Below, piece after piece: positions 1-7,338 of a stretch of 12,988 bases of DNA. This stretch comes from Deltaproteobacteria bacterium GWA2_55_10 (GTDB lineage Bacteria; Desulfobacterota; GWC2-55-46), in NCBI GenBank assembly GCA_001797415.1, contig MGPL01000029.1, forward strand, positions 52,921 through 65,908. Reading direction: 5' to 3'. The translations under genes were made by a program, and so were the position numbers. How positions within the stretch are numbered: position 1 is the first letter of the stretch; every line of letters begins with the position of its first letter. The notes under the pieces were generated by a model. The model saw only the letters and a list, made by a program, of their open reading frames with translations. It had not been told where the DNA came from and did not search any database.

Positions 1-629
1 GGGCGGAGCTGGATAGAAAGAAGCTCTCCCGCATGCACCCGGCAGTCCTTTCCAGGGTCTTTCTCAGGGCGGCCCGCGCCCTCGGCAGGGATGTTGATAT
101 GTCTTGCGCCCACGTTGATGCATTCAGCGCGCTTGTAAAGGGAGCCAGGCCCAACGCGTCTCAGACCCTCCCCGGCGGGCTCAAGGCCCGGAGGATATAC
201 GACAGGGTCGTCATAACAGGCGAACGCCCAAAAAAAACGCCTGCTTTCGAGTCGGCCATAAAGGTACCGGGCAGGACCGTAATCGAGGGCATAGGCGAGT
301 TCGAGGCAAGAACGGTAAAGCCTCCTTCAAGGTTCGCTGCCGACAAGAATGTCGCCTGGTTCGATTATGAGGAAATAAAAAGGCCTGGCCCGATTGTTGC
401 CAGGCACTTCAAACCGGGCGACAGGATGAGGCCGTTCGGAATGGAGGGCACAAGGAAGCTCAAGGATATCTTCATAGACGAAAAGATACCTGTTGACGAA
501 AGAAAGCGCACGCCTGTCGTCCTATCCGGCGATGTCGTCATCTGGGCAGCCGGTATAAGGCATTCGGCCGAGTTCAGGGTCGGGAAGAAGACGGCAAGTG
601 CGTTAAGGCTTGAGTTTAAAAGGTTCTGA
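1..629 (+). CDS. tilS: tRNA(Ile)-lysidine synthase TilS, C-terminal part (5' partial)
   Basis: TilS uses ATP to attach lysine to C34 of the CAU-anticodon tRNA-Ile, so that the tRNA reads AUA codons; it acts in the cytosol. The frame is open from base 3, before the first ATG (33), so the gene enters from outside the window and ATG 33 is not the true start. About 208 codons remain. The N-terminal PP-loop ATPase with SGGxDS is missing from view. The visible part starts with a basic helical segment (LSRVFLRAARALG) and ends in the TilS C-terminal domain: HFKPGDRMRPFGMEGTRKLK, then a DIFIDEKIP stretch and WAAGIRHSAEF. The FKPGDR...G..KLKD..I..KIP pattern is a TilS hallmark. The gene ends 153 bp before the next gene, across a palindrome. 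AUA codons are very common in this window, so the enzyme should matter here (inference). Confidence 0.9.
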   Translation, partial: AELDRKKLSRMHPAVLSRVFLRAARALGRDVDMSCAHVDAFSALVKGARPNASQTLPGGLKARRIYDRVVITGERPKKTPAFESAIKVPGRTVIEGIGEFEARTVKPPSRFAADKNVAWFDYEEIKRPGPIVARHFKPGDRMRPFGMEGTRKLKDIFIDEKIPVDERKRTPVVLSGDVVIWAAGIRHSAEFRVGKKTASALRLEFKRF

Positions 630-680
630 GCTGATAGATTGCGTAATCTGCCCAATGCGTATTGTAACTGTTTTTCTTTG

Positions 681-709
681 CCAACTTTCTTTTTTAAAAA
701 GAAAGTTGG
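681..709. repeat. Perfect 29-nt palindrome after tilS, possible terminator
   Basis: The arms 681-694 and 696-709 are exact reverse complements around a single central T: CCAACTTTC plus a T run against an A run plus GAAAGTTGG. As RNA this folds into a stable hairpin, with the central A/T bases opening as a loop. It is followed by GGGATTTTGG, a poor U tract. It may end tilS transcription, or be a copy of a dispersed palindromic repeat. The hairpin is seen directly; its role is inferred. Confidence 0.6.
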
Positions 710-730
710 GGATTTTGGTTGTGATTTCCT

Positions 731-760
731 TTGATTTTTGATAAATTAAGAAAATTTACT
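731..760 (+). promoter_or_regulatory. Possible sigma70-type promoter upstream of the carbonic anhydrase gene
   Basis: This AT-rich island contains TTGATT (731-736) and TTTACT (755-760), 18 bp apart, ending 22 bp before the start codon at 783. It is the most promoter-like sequence between the palindrome and the 783-3342 gene run. Both hexamers are imperfect, so this is a weak call. Confidence 0.3.
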
Positions 761-782
761 ACCTTCGATCGCGGGGTTAAAA

Positions 783-1301
783 ATGCTCAAGCCTTATAAG
801 GGTATATGGCCCAAAATACATGAGACCGCCTTCATGGAAGACAGCGCCCGGATAATCGGGGACGTCGAGATAGGCGCTCACTCGAGCATTTGGTTCAACG
901 CGGTCGTGCGCGGAGACGTCCACTATATCCGAATCGGCAGCAGGACCAATGTCCAGGACAACTGCACCCTCCACGTCACGAAAGATACTTACCCCCTGAT
1001 AATCGGCAATGACATAACGATAGGCCACGGCGTCATCCTCCACGGCTGCACCATAAAGGACAGGTGCCTCATAGGCATGGGCGCCATAATCCTCGACAAC
1101 GCCGAAGTCGGCGAGGACTGCATAATAGGCGCAGGGGCGCTTGTGACTGAAGGCGCGAAGATACCGCCGGGCTCCCTTGTGCTCGGCATGCCAGGCAAGG
1201 TGAAAAGGGAACTGACGCCTGATGAGAAGGCCAGGATATTGAAATCGGCAGAGAACTATATCGAATACTCCGGCAATTACGCCCAGCCCAGGGGCGTTTA
1301 G
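783..1301 (+). CDS. Gamma-class carbonic anhydrase-like hexapeptide-repeat protein
   Basis: The 172-residue protein consists mostly of left-handed beta-helix hexapeptide repeats (IIGDVEIGAHSSIW through GAGALVTEGAKIPPGSLV), with a C-terminal helix (LTPDEKARILKSAENYIEY). Gamma carbonic anhydrases are trimers that bind a metal with three His at subunit interfaces and interconvert CO2 and bicarbonate. His64, His82 and His87 match that ligand pattern, including the five-residue HGVILH spacing. Arg43, Asp45, Gln58 and Asp59 match conserved pocket residues. The length and the GMPGKV turn fit the YrdA/PaaY/CaiE-like subgroup. Many members of that subgroup have weak or unproven anhydrase activity, so the reaction is not certain. 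GGGG at 773-776 is the only ribosome-binding signal before ATG 783. The gene leads a tight same-strand run with tolQ, tolR and ppx. Confidence 0.88.
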   Translation: MLKPYKGIWPKIHETAFMEDSARIIGDVEIGAHSSIWFNAVVRGDVHYIRIGSRTNVQDNCTLHVTKDTYPLIIGNDITIGHGVILHGCTIKDRCLIGMGAIILDNAEVGEDCIIGAGALVTEGAKIPPGSLVLGMPGKVKRELTPDEKARILKSAENYIEYSGNYAQPRGV

Positions 1302-1336
1302 CTTAAATCTGAAATTCCCCGTTCGGGAAGGAGTTA

Positions 1337-1978
1337 ATGTTTCAGGACCTCTCTTTTTTAACGCTTCTCCAGAAGGGCGGCATTACGGTCGTAGTGCTCG
1401 CGCTCCTCTCCGTGATATCCATCGCGATAACGCTCGAGCGCGCCTGGGCCTTCAAAAGGTTCGGGCAGGGGCTCGGCGAGCTCTTCCCGGCCCTTAAAAG
1501 GGCCGCAAAGGAGAGCGGCATATCTGCCGTTTACCAGATGTGCAGGGCGAGCGCATCCCCCCTTGCACCGGTATTGCTATCCGGCTTTGAGAAGGCCGGC
1601 AAGGGCAAGGTTGAGGTGGAGGCCGCGATGGAGCTTGCCGGAAGGAGAGAGCTCTCAAGGCTTGAAAGGTATTTGGGCGCGCTCGGCTCGATAGGCTCAA
1701 CAGCCCCGTTCATTGGCCTTTTCGGCACGGTGCTCGGCATAATACGGGCGTTCAGGGACCTGGCCATAGCGGACGGCGCGTCCCCGGCTGCGGTTGCCGA
1801 CGGCATAGCGGAGGCGCTCGTCGCCACGGCGGCAGGGCTTTTCGTGGCCATACCGGCGGTCATTGCCTACAACTTTTTTGTAAGGTCTGCCTCTTGGAAG
1901 GCCCTTGAGCTCGAATCATGCGCTTCAGAGTTCGCGGCGGAGATAGGCTCTCATGGCCTGGAAACTAAAAAGCAGTAA
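1337..1978 (+). CDS. tolQ: TolQ/ExbB/MotA-family proton channel subunit
   Basis: This 213-residue inner-membrane protein belongs to the MotA/TolQ/ExbB family, whose pentamers surround TolR/ExbD helices and use proton flow to drive work at the outer membrane. Three membrane segments are visible: roughly residues 15-33 (ITVVVLALLSVISIAITLE), 118-140 (GSIGSTAPFIGLFGTVLGII) and 160-182 (ALVATAAGLFVAIPAVIAY). The GSTAPFIGLFGTV stretch and the Thr/Ala/Gly-rich third helix are family hallmarks. A large basic cytoplasmic loop lies between helices 1 and 2. AAGGAG at 1328-1333 sits only 3 nt from ATG 1337, a short spacing. The last 26 bp overlap the next gene, which implies coupled translation. TolQ and ExbB cannot be told apart by sequence alone; TolQ is preferred because no TonB or ExbB-type extension is seen. 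Confidence 0.85.
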   Translation: MFQDLSFLTLLQKGGITVVVLALLSVISIAITLERAWAFKRFGQGLGELFPALKRAAKESGISAVYQMCRASASPLAPVLLSGFEKAGKGKVEVEAAMELAGRRELSRLERYLGALGSIGSTAPFIGLFGTVLGIIRAFRDLAIADGASPAAVADGIAEALVATAAGLFVAIPAVIAYNFFVRSASWKALELESCASEFAAEIGSHGLETKKQ

Positions 1979-2369
1979 CGAGAGGCTACTCTCAGAGATA
2001 AACATCACGCCTCTTACCGACGTGATGCTGGTCCTGCTCGTGATATTCATGGTCACGACCCCGCTCATAATGAGCGATTCGTTCAAGGTGAAGCTCCCGA
2101 AGGCTGTAAGCTCTGACGCTGAGCCTGGCAGGGGCGCGATAGTCACCGTGAGCGAAAGAGGCGAGGTGGCCTTTAATGGGAAGATAATACCCCTGAACGC
2201 CCTTGAAGAAGCTCTGAGGACCGGGTTTCAGCAGGGCATGGACAGGACAGTCATAGTACGGGCTGACGGCGGCACAAGACACAGCGTCGTCGTAAAGGTG
2301 CTCGACATTTCCCGGCTCGCAGGCGCGCAAAAGCTCTCCATAGCGGCAGAGCACGAAAAGGGCCGCTAA
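1953..2369 (+). CDS. tolR: TolR/ExbD-family biopolymer transport protein
   Basis: This 138-residue partner of the preceding channel subunit has a short cytoplasmic head, one membrane helix and a periplasmic domain. Residues 15-33 read EINITPLTDVMLVLLVIFM, the classic ExbD/TolR signature, with Asp23 as the proton-carrying residue near the start of the helix. The periplasmic part shows the usual order VTVSERGEVAFNG, a helix with ALEEALR, then VIVRADGGTRHSVVVKVLD. ATG 1953 lies inside the end of tolQ, 8 nt after GGAGAT (1939-1944), and the 26-bp overlap supports paired synthesis. No tolA, tolB or pal follows; the next gene is a phosphatase. The protein could therefore serve a Tol system encoded in two places or an ExbBD-like unit. 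Confidence 0.85.
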   Translation: MAWKLKSSNERLLSEINITPLTDVMLVLLVIFMVTTPLIMSDSFKVKLPKAVSSDAEPGRGAIVTVSERGEVAFNGKIIPLNALEEALRTGFQQGMDRTVIVRADGGTRHSVVVKVLDISRLAGAQKLSIAAEHEKGR

Positions 2370-2373
2370 CATC

Positions 2374-3342
2374 ATGATGAGATACGCATCCATCGACGTC
2401 GGCACGAATACATTGAGGCTCCTTATCGCGGAGCAGCAGGGCAGGGACTTAAAATCCGTACTCTACAAAAGGCGGATAACCAGGCTCGGCGGCGGCTACA
2501 CTGAAGAGGGCGGCATAAGCAATGATGCCGCTCAAAGGACGTTCGCCGCGCTCGAAGACTTCAGGAGGGAAATCGACAACGCGGGCGCGACGGTAATAAT
2601 GGCCTTTGCCACAAGTGTGGTCAGAAGGGCATGCAACCGCGAATGGTTCAGGGACGAGGTCAGGAAAAGGACCGGTATGGAGATAACGATAATTACCGGA
2701 AATGAAGAGGCTAACCTCTCGCTGCTCGGCGTGCTCTCCGTAATCGACGACAGGTCCGGCAAAAAGCTCGTGATGGACGTTGGCGGAGGCAGCACGGAGT
2801 TCATAGCCACCGTGGACGGCATTGCGGCAGGCGCGTGGTCGATGGAGCTCGGTGTCGTGCACCTGACCGAGAAGTACCTGAAGAGCGACCCGCCCTCTGA
2901 CGGCGAGCTCGCGCAAATAGGTGACGAGGTCAGGGGCGTACTTGACGACCTGAAATCAAGGATGAGGCAAGACGGAGTCGACCCGGAAGATTTTTCCGCG
3001 GACGGTACGGCATTCGTCGGCACGGCGGGAACGATAACTACGCTTGCGGCCATAGACCAGGACCTCGAGGAGTACGACAGGGCCAGGATCAATAATTATA
3101 CGCTCAGGAAAGAGGGCATAGCAGCGATATTCAGGCGCATCGCCCGTATGAAACTGAGCGAGCGCGAAGAGGTATTGAAACTCGAGAAGGGCAGGGAAGA
3201 CCTCATAATACCGGGCACTGCCATAACCCTTCTCGCGATGGAATCATTCGGCTTCAATGAAGCAAAGGTGAGCGACGCCGGGCTCCTCGAAGGGATAATC
3301 CTGGACAGGCTCAAACCCGAAGTCGTCGCCCTCAGATATTAA
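2374..3342 (+). CDS. Ppx/GppA family phosphatase, short form
   Basis: This family has exopolyphosphatases (remove phosphate from polyphosphate ends) and pppGpp 5'-phosphohydrolases, built on an ASKHA actin-like ATPase fold. The 322-residue protein has the phosphate-1 motif ASIDVGTNTLRLLIAE near residues 5-20, the catalytic-region motif ITGNEEANLSLLGV with Glu111/Glu112, the phosphate-2 motif MDVGGGSTEF starting at Asp135, and a late FVGTAGTITTLAA loop. It lacks the C-terminal HD-like half of the ~500-residue E. coli Ppx/GppA, so it is the compact two-domain type. Two adjacent ATGs (2374, 2377) are possible starts; the gap to tolR is 4 bp. Which substrate it prefers cannot be read from sequence. 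The stop codon TAA (3340-3342) is the start of repeat E1. Confidence 0.9.
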   Translation: MMRYASIDVGTNTLRLLIAEQQGRDLKSVLYKRRITRLGGGYTEEGGISNDAAQRTFAALEDFRREIDNAGATVIMAFATSVVRRACNREWFRDEVRKRTGMEITIITGNEEANLSLLGVLSVIDDRSGKKLVMDVGGGSTEFIATVDGIAAGAWSMELGVVHLTEKYLKSDPPSDGELAQIGDEVRGVLDDLKSRMRQDGVDPEDFSADGTAFVGTAGTITTLAAIDQDLEEYDRARINNYTLRKEGIAAIFRRIARMKLSEREEVLKLEKGREDLIIPGTAITLLAMESFGFNEAKVSDAGLLEGIILDRLKPEVVALRY

Positions 3343-3507
3343 CAGGCTGCTGAAAAAGGCTCATCTGCTTTGTTGGCCTCAAAGCGAGTCATTGCGACGT
3401 ACGTGAAGAGTACGCCTTGTTCCTCGCTCCCCGATTTAACCGGGGCCTCGCATGTGGAGCTTTTTGAGCAGCCTGAACAAAAGCGGAGTTTTTTAGCACG
3501 CTGTTAA
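3339..3507. repeat. Repeat element E1 (169 bp) with nested inverted-repeat ends
   Basis: This copy fills most of the ppx-guaB gap and resembles E2 (7833-8000) in the same orientation. Outer ends: TTAACAGGCTGCTGAAAAA (3339-3357) matches the reverse complement of 3489-3507 at 16 of 19 positions. An inner arm at 3457-3475 (GAGCTTTTTGAGCAGCCTG) also pairs with the left end: 9 bp, one mismatch, 5 bp, then 4 bp with a bulge. A small hairpin, CCCCG (3429-3433) with CGGGG (3441-3445), lies inside. There is no credible ORF or transposase, so it looks like a MITE-like or structured intergenic repeat. No clear target-site duplication is visible. It begins on the ppx stop codon and ends 57 bp before guaB. 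Confidence 0.85.
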
Positions 3508-3564
3508 AAAAGAAGGAACCGCAATAACGATATCAGCCATGCTTAATAAGGGAGGTTTTAATAT

Positions 3565-5025
3565 ATGGAGACTATTAAAGTAAGGACAGCGCTTACCTTT
3601 GACGACGTGCTCCTTGAGCCGGCGTTTTCGCAGGCGCTCCCGAGGGACGTCGACATCTCGACGAGGCTTACCAACGAGATACGCCTCAACATTCCTCTGA
3701 TGAGCGCGGCAATGGACACGGTCACCGAATCGCGGATGGCCATAGCCATCGCGCTCGAAGGCGGCATAGGCATCATACACAAGAACCTCTCCGTGGAAGA
3801 GCAGGCCGCCATGGTGGACAAGGTAAAGAAATACGAGTCCGTCGTCATCACTAAGCCCATGACGCTCGGGCCTGACCAGAAGGTGTCCGACGCGCTTGAG
3901 ATAATGAGAAAGGAGAACATCTCGGGCTTTCCCATCGTAAAGGACGGGGTGCTCGTCGGCATACTTACCAACAGGGACTTGCGCTTCGAGACGGACCCGA
4001 CGAAGAAAATTTCCCAGATAATGACGAAGGATGTCATCACCGCGCCCTACGGCACGTCGATTGAAAAGGCCAAGGAGATACTCCATAAGCACAGGATAGA
4101 AAAGCTGCCTGTAGTAGACGCGAAGAAGAGGCTCAAGGGCCTCATCACCGTCACGGACATCGTGAAGAGGGAGAAGTTCCCGAACTCCTGCAAGGACTCT
4201 CAGGGGAGGCTCAGGGTGGGCGCAGCGGTCGGCGTATCCTTTGACAGGGAGGCGCGCATAGACGCGCTCCTCAAATCAGGCGTGGATGTGATAGTAATCG
4301 ACACGGCCCACGGCCATTCAAAGGGCGTGCTCGATGCAGTGCGCTCGACAAAGAGGAGCTTCAACTGCCAGCTCATAGCCGGAAACGTCGCCACTGCCGA
4401 GGCTGCCGAGGCGCTTATTAAAGCGGGTGTCGACGGCATCAAAGTCGGCGTAGGCCCAGGCTCGATATGCACTACAAGGATAGTCACAGGCATAGGCGTG
4501 CCGCAGATAACCGCCGTTTCTGATGTCGTCAAGGTGGCGAGGAAGAAGAACATCCCTGTCATATCGGACGGAGGAATAAAATACTCCGGCGACCTTACAA
4601 AGGCTGTCGCGTGCGGAGCTGACTGCGTGATGATAGGCGGCCTCTTCGCAGGTACGGACGAGAGCCCGGGCGAGACCATACTCTACCAGGGCAGGACTTT
4701 CAAGCTCTACAGGGGCATGGGTTCAATCGAGGCCATGAAGAAAGGCAGCAAGGACAGGTACTTCCAGGAAGACGTCGAGAGCGAATTGAAGCTCGTGCCA
4801 GAAGGCATAGAGGGCAGGGTGCCGCACAAGGGGCCGATTGCCGCGACTATCTTCCAGCTCATCGGCGGCCTCAGGGCGGGCATGGGCTACTGCGGGGCCA
4901 AGACCATACCGGAGCTTCACAAGAAGGCCAGGTTCGTGAAAATAACCCCTTCGGGTCTGCGCGAGAGCCACGTCCATGACGTGACCATCACCAAAGAGGC
5001 GCCAAACTACAAGCAGGAGGTTTAA
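3565..5025 (+). CDS. guaB: Inosine-5'-monophosphate dehydrogenase (IMPDH)
   Basis: GuaB oxidises IMP to XMP with NAD+, the committed step to guanine nucleotides, in the cytosol as a tetramer. The 486-residue length is typical. The TIM barrel starts with ALTFDDVLLEPAFS and PLMSAAMDTVTE. It is interrupted by tandem CBS domains at about 97-205 (SDALEIMRKENISGFPIV; DAKKRLKGLITVTDIVKR), which bind adenine or guanine nucleotides and regulate the enzyme. The catalytic loop KVGVGPGSICTTR places the nucleophile at Cys302. The mobile flap carries the Arg398-Tyr399 dyad (KDRYFQ), and EGIEGRVPHKGP follows. GGGAGG at 3550-3555 is 9 nt before ATG 3565, a strong site. I see no convincing promoter in 3508-3564, so transcription starts within E1 or further upstream. 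guaA follows after 23 bp. Confidence 0.97.
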   Translation: METIKVRTALTFDDVLLEPAFSQALPRDVDISTRLTNEIRLNIPLMSAAMDTVTESRMAIAIALEGGIGIIHKNLSVEEQAAMVDKVKKYESVVITKPMTLGPDQKVSDALEIMRKENISGFPIVKDGVLVGILTNRDLRFETDPTKKISQIMTKDVITAPYGTSIEKAKEILHKHRIEKLPVVDAKKRLKGLITVTDIVKREKFPNSCKDSQGRLRVGAAVGVSFDREARIDALLKSGVDVIVIDTAHGHSKGVLDAVRSTKRSFNCQLIAGNVATAEAAEALIKAGVDGIKVGVGPGSICTTRIVTGIGVPQITAVSDVVKVARKKNIPVISDGGIKYSGDLTKAVACGADCVMIGGLFAGTDESPGETILYQGRTFKLYRGMGSIEAMKKGSKDRYFQEDVESELKLVPEGIEGRVPHKGPIAATIFQLIGGLRAGMGYCGAKTIPELHKKARFVKITPSGLRESHVHDVTITKEAPNYKQEV

Positions 5026-5048
5026 GCCGCGTCACTGCGGTCATTCGT

Positions 5049-6596
5049 ATGGATATACACTCCGAGAAGATACTGATACTGGATTTCGGCTCACAGTACA
5101 CGCAGCTCATCGCCAGAAGGGTGAGGGAGGCAAAGGTCTACTGCGAGATACACCCCTACAATTGCGCTCCTGAGTTCATACGCAAGTTCAACCCGAAGGG
5201 CGTGATCCTCTCCGGCGGGCCGTCGAGTGTTTTTGACAAGGGTGCGCCGTCACTGCCGAAGTCCTTTTTCAATGAGATAAAGGTCCCGATACTGGGGATA
5301 TGCTACGGAATGCAGCTTACCGCGAAGCTCTGCGGCGGCAAGGTCGAGAGGTCCAAGAAAAGAGAGTACGGCGCGGCTGACCTGAAGGCTAAGAAAGACG
5401 TCATATTCGACGGGCTCGGCAAGGGCGCTGTCCGGGTATGGATGAGCCACGGCGACAAGGTCAACGAACTTCCCCCCGGCTTCAGCACTATCGGCACAAG
5501 CGAGAATTCCAGCATCTGCGCCATGCGCAACAGGAGCGGCAGCATCTACGGAGTGCAGTTCCACCCCGAGGTGGTCCATACGCCCAAAGGCGACAAGATA
5601 CTCCGCAACTTCGTGATGAAGGTCTGCGGCTGCAGGCCTGTCTGGACCATGAAGTCGTTCATAGATACCGCAGTCGAGGATATACGCCGGAAGGTCGGCA
5701 ATGCCAGGGTGGTATGCGGCATAAGCGGAGGAGTCGATTCCGCGGTAGCGGCCCTCCTCGTCCACAGGGCCATCGGGAGCCGCCTTACCTGCATATTCGT
5801 CGATAACGGCGTGCTTCGCAAAGGCGAGGCTACAAAGGTCGAGAGCACCCTCAAGAAGAGCTTCAATATGAACATAAAGAGGGTAGACGCCTCCGCGAGG
5901 TTCTTAAAGAAGCTCAACGGGGTCGAAGACCCTGAGAAGAAGAGGAAGATAATCGGCGGCGAGTTCGTGAGGGTATTTGAAGAAGAGGCAGGGAGGCTCA
6001 AAGAGGTCAGGTTCCTTGCCCAGGGCACGCTATACCCGGACGTCATCGAAAGCGTTTCGTTCAAGGGGCCGTCGGCCACTATAAAGAGCCACCATAACGT
6101 GGGAGGCCTGCTTAAGAAGATGAAGCTCGGGCTCGTGGAGCCTCTCCGTGAGCTTTTCAAGGACGAGGTGAGATCACTCGGCAGGGAGCTCGGCATGCCG
6201 GAGGAAATAGTCAACAGGCACCCGTTCCCCGGCCCAGGCCTTGCCATAAGGATAATCGGAGAGGTCACGGCCAAGAGGTGCGAGATACTCAGAGAGGCTG
6301 ACGCCATAGTGCTCGAAGAGATAAAGGCGGCGGGCCTCTATGGAAAGCTCTGGCAGTCCTTCGCGGTGCTACTGCCCATCAAGACCGTCGGAGTCATGGG
6401 GGATGAGAGGACCTACGAGAACACGGTGGCCCTGCGCGCCGTCGACAGCGTTGACGGCATGACTGCAGACTGGGTGAGGCTGCCGTACGATGTAATGGAC
6501 CGCATTTCCCGCAGGATAATAAACGAGGTCCGCGGCGTCAACAGGGTAGTCTACGACATAAGCTCAAAACCGCCTTCAACTATAGAATGGGAGTAG
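5049..6596 (+). CDS. guaA: GMP synthase (glutamine-hydrolysing)
   Basis: GuaA converts XMP, ATP and glutamine to GMP, AMP, PPi and glutamate. All parts of the 515-residue enzyme are present in order. The class I glutamine amidotransferase has its nucleophile Cys85 in GICYGMQL, and His172 and Glu174 in GVQFHPEVV complete the triad. The ATP pyrophosphatase P-loop SGGVDS is at 226-231. The C-terminal dimerisation/XMP-binding domain has HPFPGPGLAIRIIGE and ends in the usual KPPSTIEWE. No Shine-Dalgarno lies at normal distance from ATG 5049. The nearest strong purine run (GGAGG, 5016-5020) is at the end of guaB, with a small CCGC/GCGG inverted repeat (5027-5040) between it and the ATG. Translation may be coupled to guaB. 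The stop codon is 2 bp before the next likely start. Confidence 0.97.
   Translation: MDIHSEKILILDFGSQYTQLIARRVREAKVYCEIHPYNCAPEFIRKFNPKGVILSGGPSSVFDKGAPSLPKSFFNEIKVPILGICYGMQLTAKLCGGKVERSKKREYGAADLKAKKDVIFDGLGKGAVRVWMSHGDKVNELPPGFSTIGTSENSSICAMRNRSGSIYGVQFHPEVVHTPKGDKILRNFVMKVCGCRPVWTMKSFIDTAVEDIRRKVGNARVVCGISGGVDSAVAALLVHRAIGSRLTCIFVDNGVLRKGEATKVESTLKKSFNMNIKRVDASARFLKKLNGVEDPEKKRKIIGGEFVRVFEEEAGRLKEVRFLAQGTLYPDVIESVSFKGPSATIKSHHNVGGLLKKMKLGLVEPLRELFKDEVRSLGRELGMPEEIVNRHPFPGPGLAIRIIGEVTAKRCEILREADAIVLEEIKAAGLYGKLWQSFAVLLPIKTVGVMGDERTYENTVALRAVDSVDGMTADWVRLPYDVMDRISRRIINEVRGVNRVVYDISSKPPSTIEWE
6589..6593 (+). promoter_or_regulatory. Ribosome-binding site that sets the LOG-family start
   Basis: GGGAG here lies 5 nt before ATG 6599. 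An in-frame ATG at 6587 would place this same sequence inside the coding region and has no purine run before it, so 6599 is preferred. The site lies within the last codons of guaA. Confidence 0.65.
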
Positions 6597-6598
6597 AC

Positions 6599-7315
6599 AT
6601 GGTAGAGGACCTCAAGGGCAAAGAGACCTGGCGCGTTTTCCGCATTATGAGCGAGTTCATCGAGGGCTTTGACGAGCTCTCGGACATAGGCCCGGCAGTA
6701 TCCATATTCGGCTCCGCGCGCATAGACAGCAACAAGAAGTATTACAAGCAGTGCGTCGAGGTCGCTGGGATGCTCTCAAAGAACGGGTACGCGGTAATAA
6801 CGGGGGGCGGCCCGGGCCTGATGGAAGCGGCGAACAAGGGCGCGATGCAGAGCAACGGCCTCTCCATAGGTCTCAACATCACCCTGCCCAGGGAGCAGAA
6901 GCCGAACAAGTATCAGACCCGGCAGTTGAGCTTCAAGTACTTCTTCGCCAGAAAGGTCATGTTCGTAAAGTACGCCATAGGCTACGTCTGTATGCCCGGC
7001 GGCTTCGGCACGCTCGATGAGCTCTTCGAGGCGCTCACCCTCATCCAGACGCACAAGATATACCCGTTCCCCATCATACTCTTCGGCAAGGAATACTGGG
7101 AGCCCCTCATGCATTTCATCAGGGGCACCATGTTAAAGCATAAGACCATCGACCCCGAGGACCTCGACTACATCGACATAACCGACGACCCCAAAGAGGT
7201 GCTTGCCATCATCAACAGGCACATGGACAGGAAGATGAAGCTCATCAAGAGCGCAAGGCCCAGGGATAAGGAAGAGGGCCTCACGAAGATAAAGAACAGG
7301 AAGGTAGTACCGTAA
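6599..7315 (+). CDS. LOG-family (TIGR00730-type) nucleotide 5'-monophosphate hydrolase
   Basis: LOG-fold proteins cleave the N-glycosidic bond of nucleoside 5'-monophosphates, releasing base and ribose 5-phosphate. Plant and some bacterial members make free cytokinins; E. coli PpnN acts on purine monophosphates. Older 'lysine decarboxylase' labels for this family are misleading. From ATG 6599 the protein has 238 residues: a Rossmann-type start (AVSIFGSARI), ITGGGPGLMEAANKGA with GGGPG at 69-73, and the family signature PGGFGTLDELFEAL at 133-146, with catalytic-type Glu141. A basic tail (DRKMKLIKSARPRDKEEG) extends beyond the core. It sits 2 bp after guaA, so a role in purine monophosphate turnover is plausible, but this is inference from position. 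An alternative start is 6587. Confidence 0.85.
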   Translation: MVEDLKGKETWRVFRIMSEFIEGFDELSDIGPAVSIFGSARIDSNKKYYKQCVEVAGMLSKNGYAVITGGGPGLMEAANKGAMQSNGLSIGLNITLPREQKPNKYQTRQLSFKYFFARKVMFVKYAIGYVCMPGGFGTLDELFEALTLIQTHKIYPFPIILFGKEYWEPLMHFIRGTMLKHKTIDPEDLDYIDITDDPKEVLAIINRHMDRKMKLIKSARPRDKEEGLTKIKNRKVVP

Positions 7316-7338
7316 ACGACCTGCTGAAAGGAGCGCCT

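Noticed and set aside
3453..3497. Short peptide frame inside repeat E1 (and its E2 counterpart).
   Set aside because: The frame is tiny, has no ribosome-binding site, and the substitutions between copies do not favour coding sense; the inverted structure explains the conservation.
3508..3564. A guaB promoter or purine riboswitch in the 57-bp gap before guaB.
   Set aside because: No -35/-10 pair of usable quality and too short for a purine aptamer; only the strong GGGAGG ribosome-binding site is supported.
5546..6307. 253-codon minus-strand open frame within guaA.
   Set aside because: Ser/Leu/Pro-rich shadow of a clearly coding GMP synthase; no independent motif or start signal.
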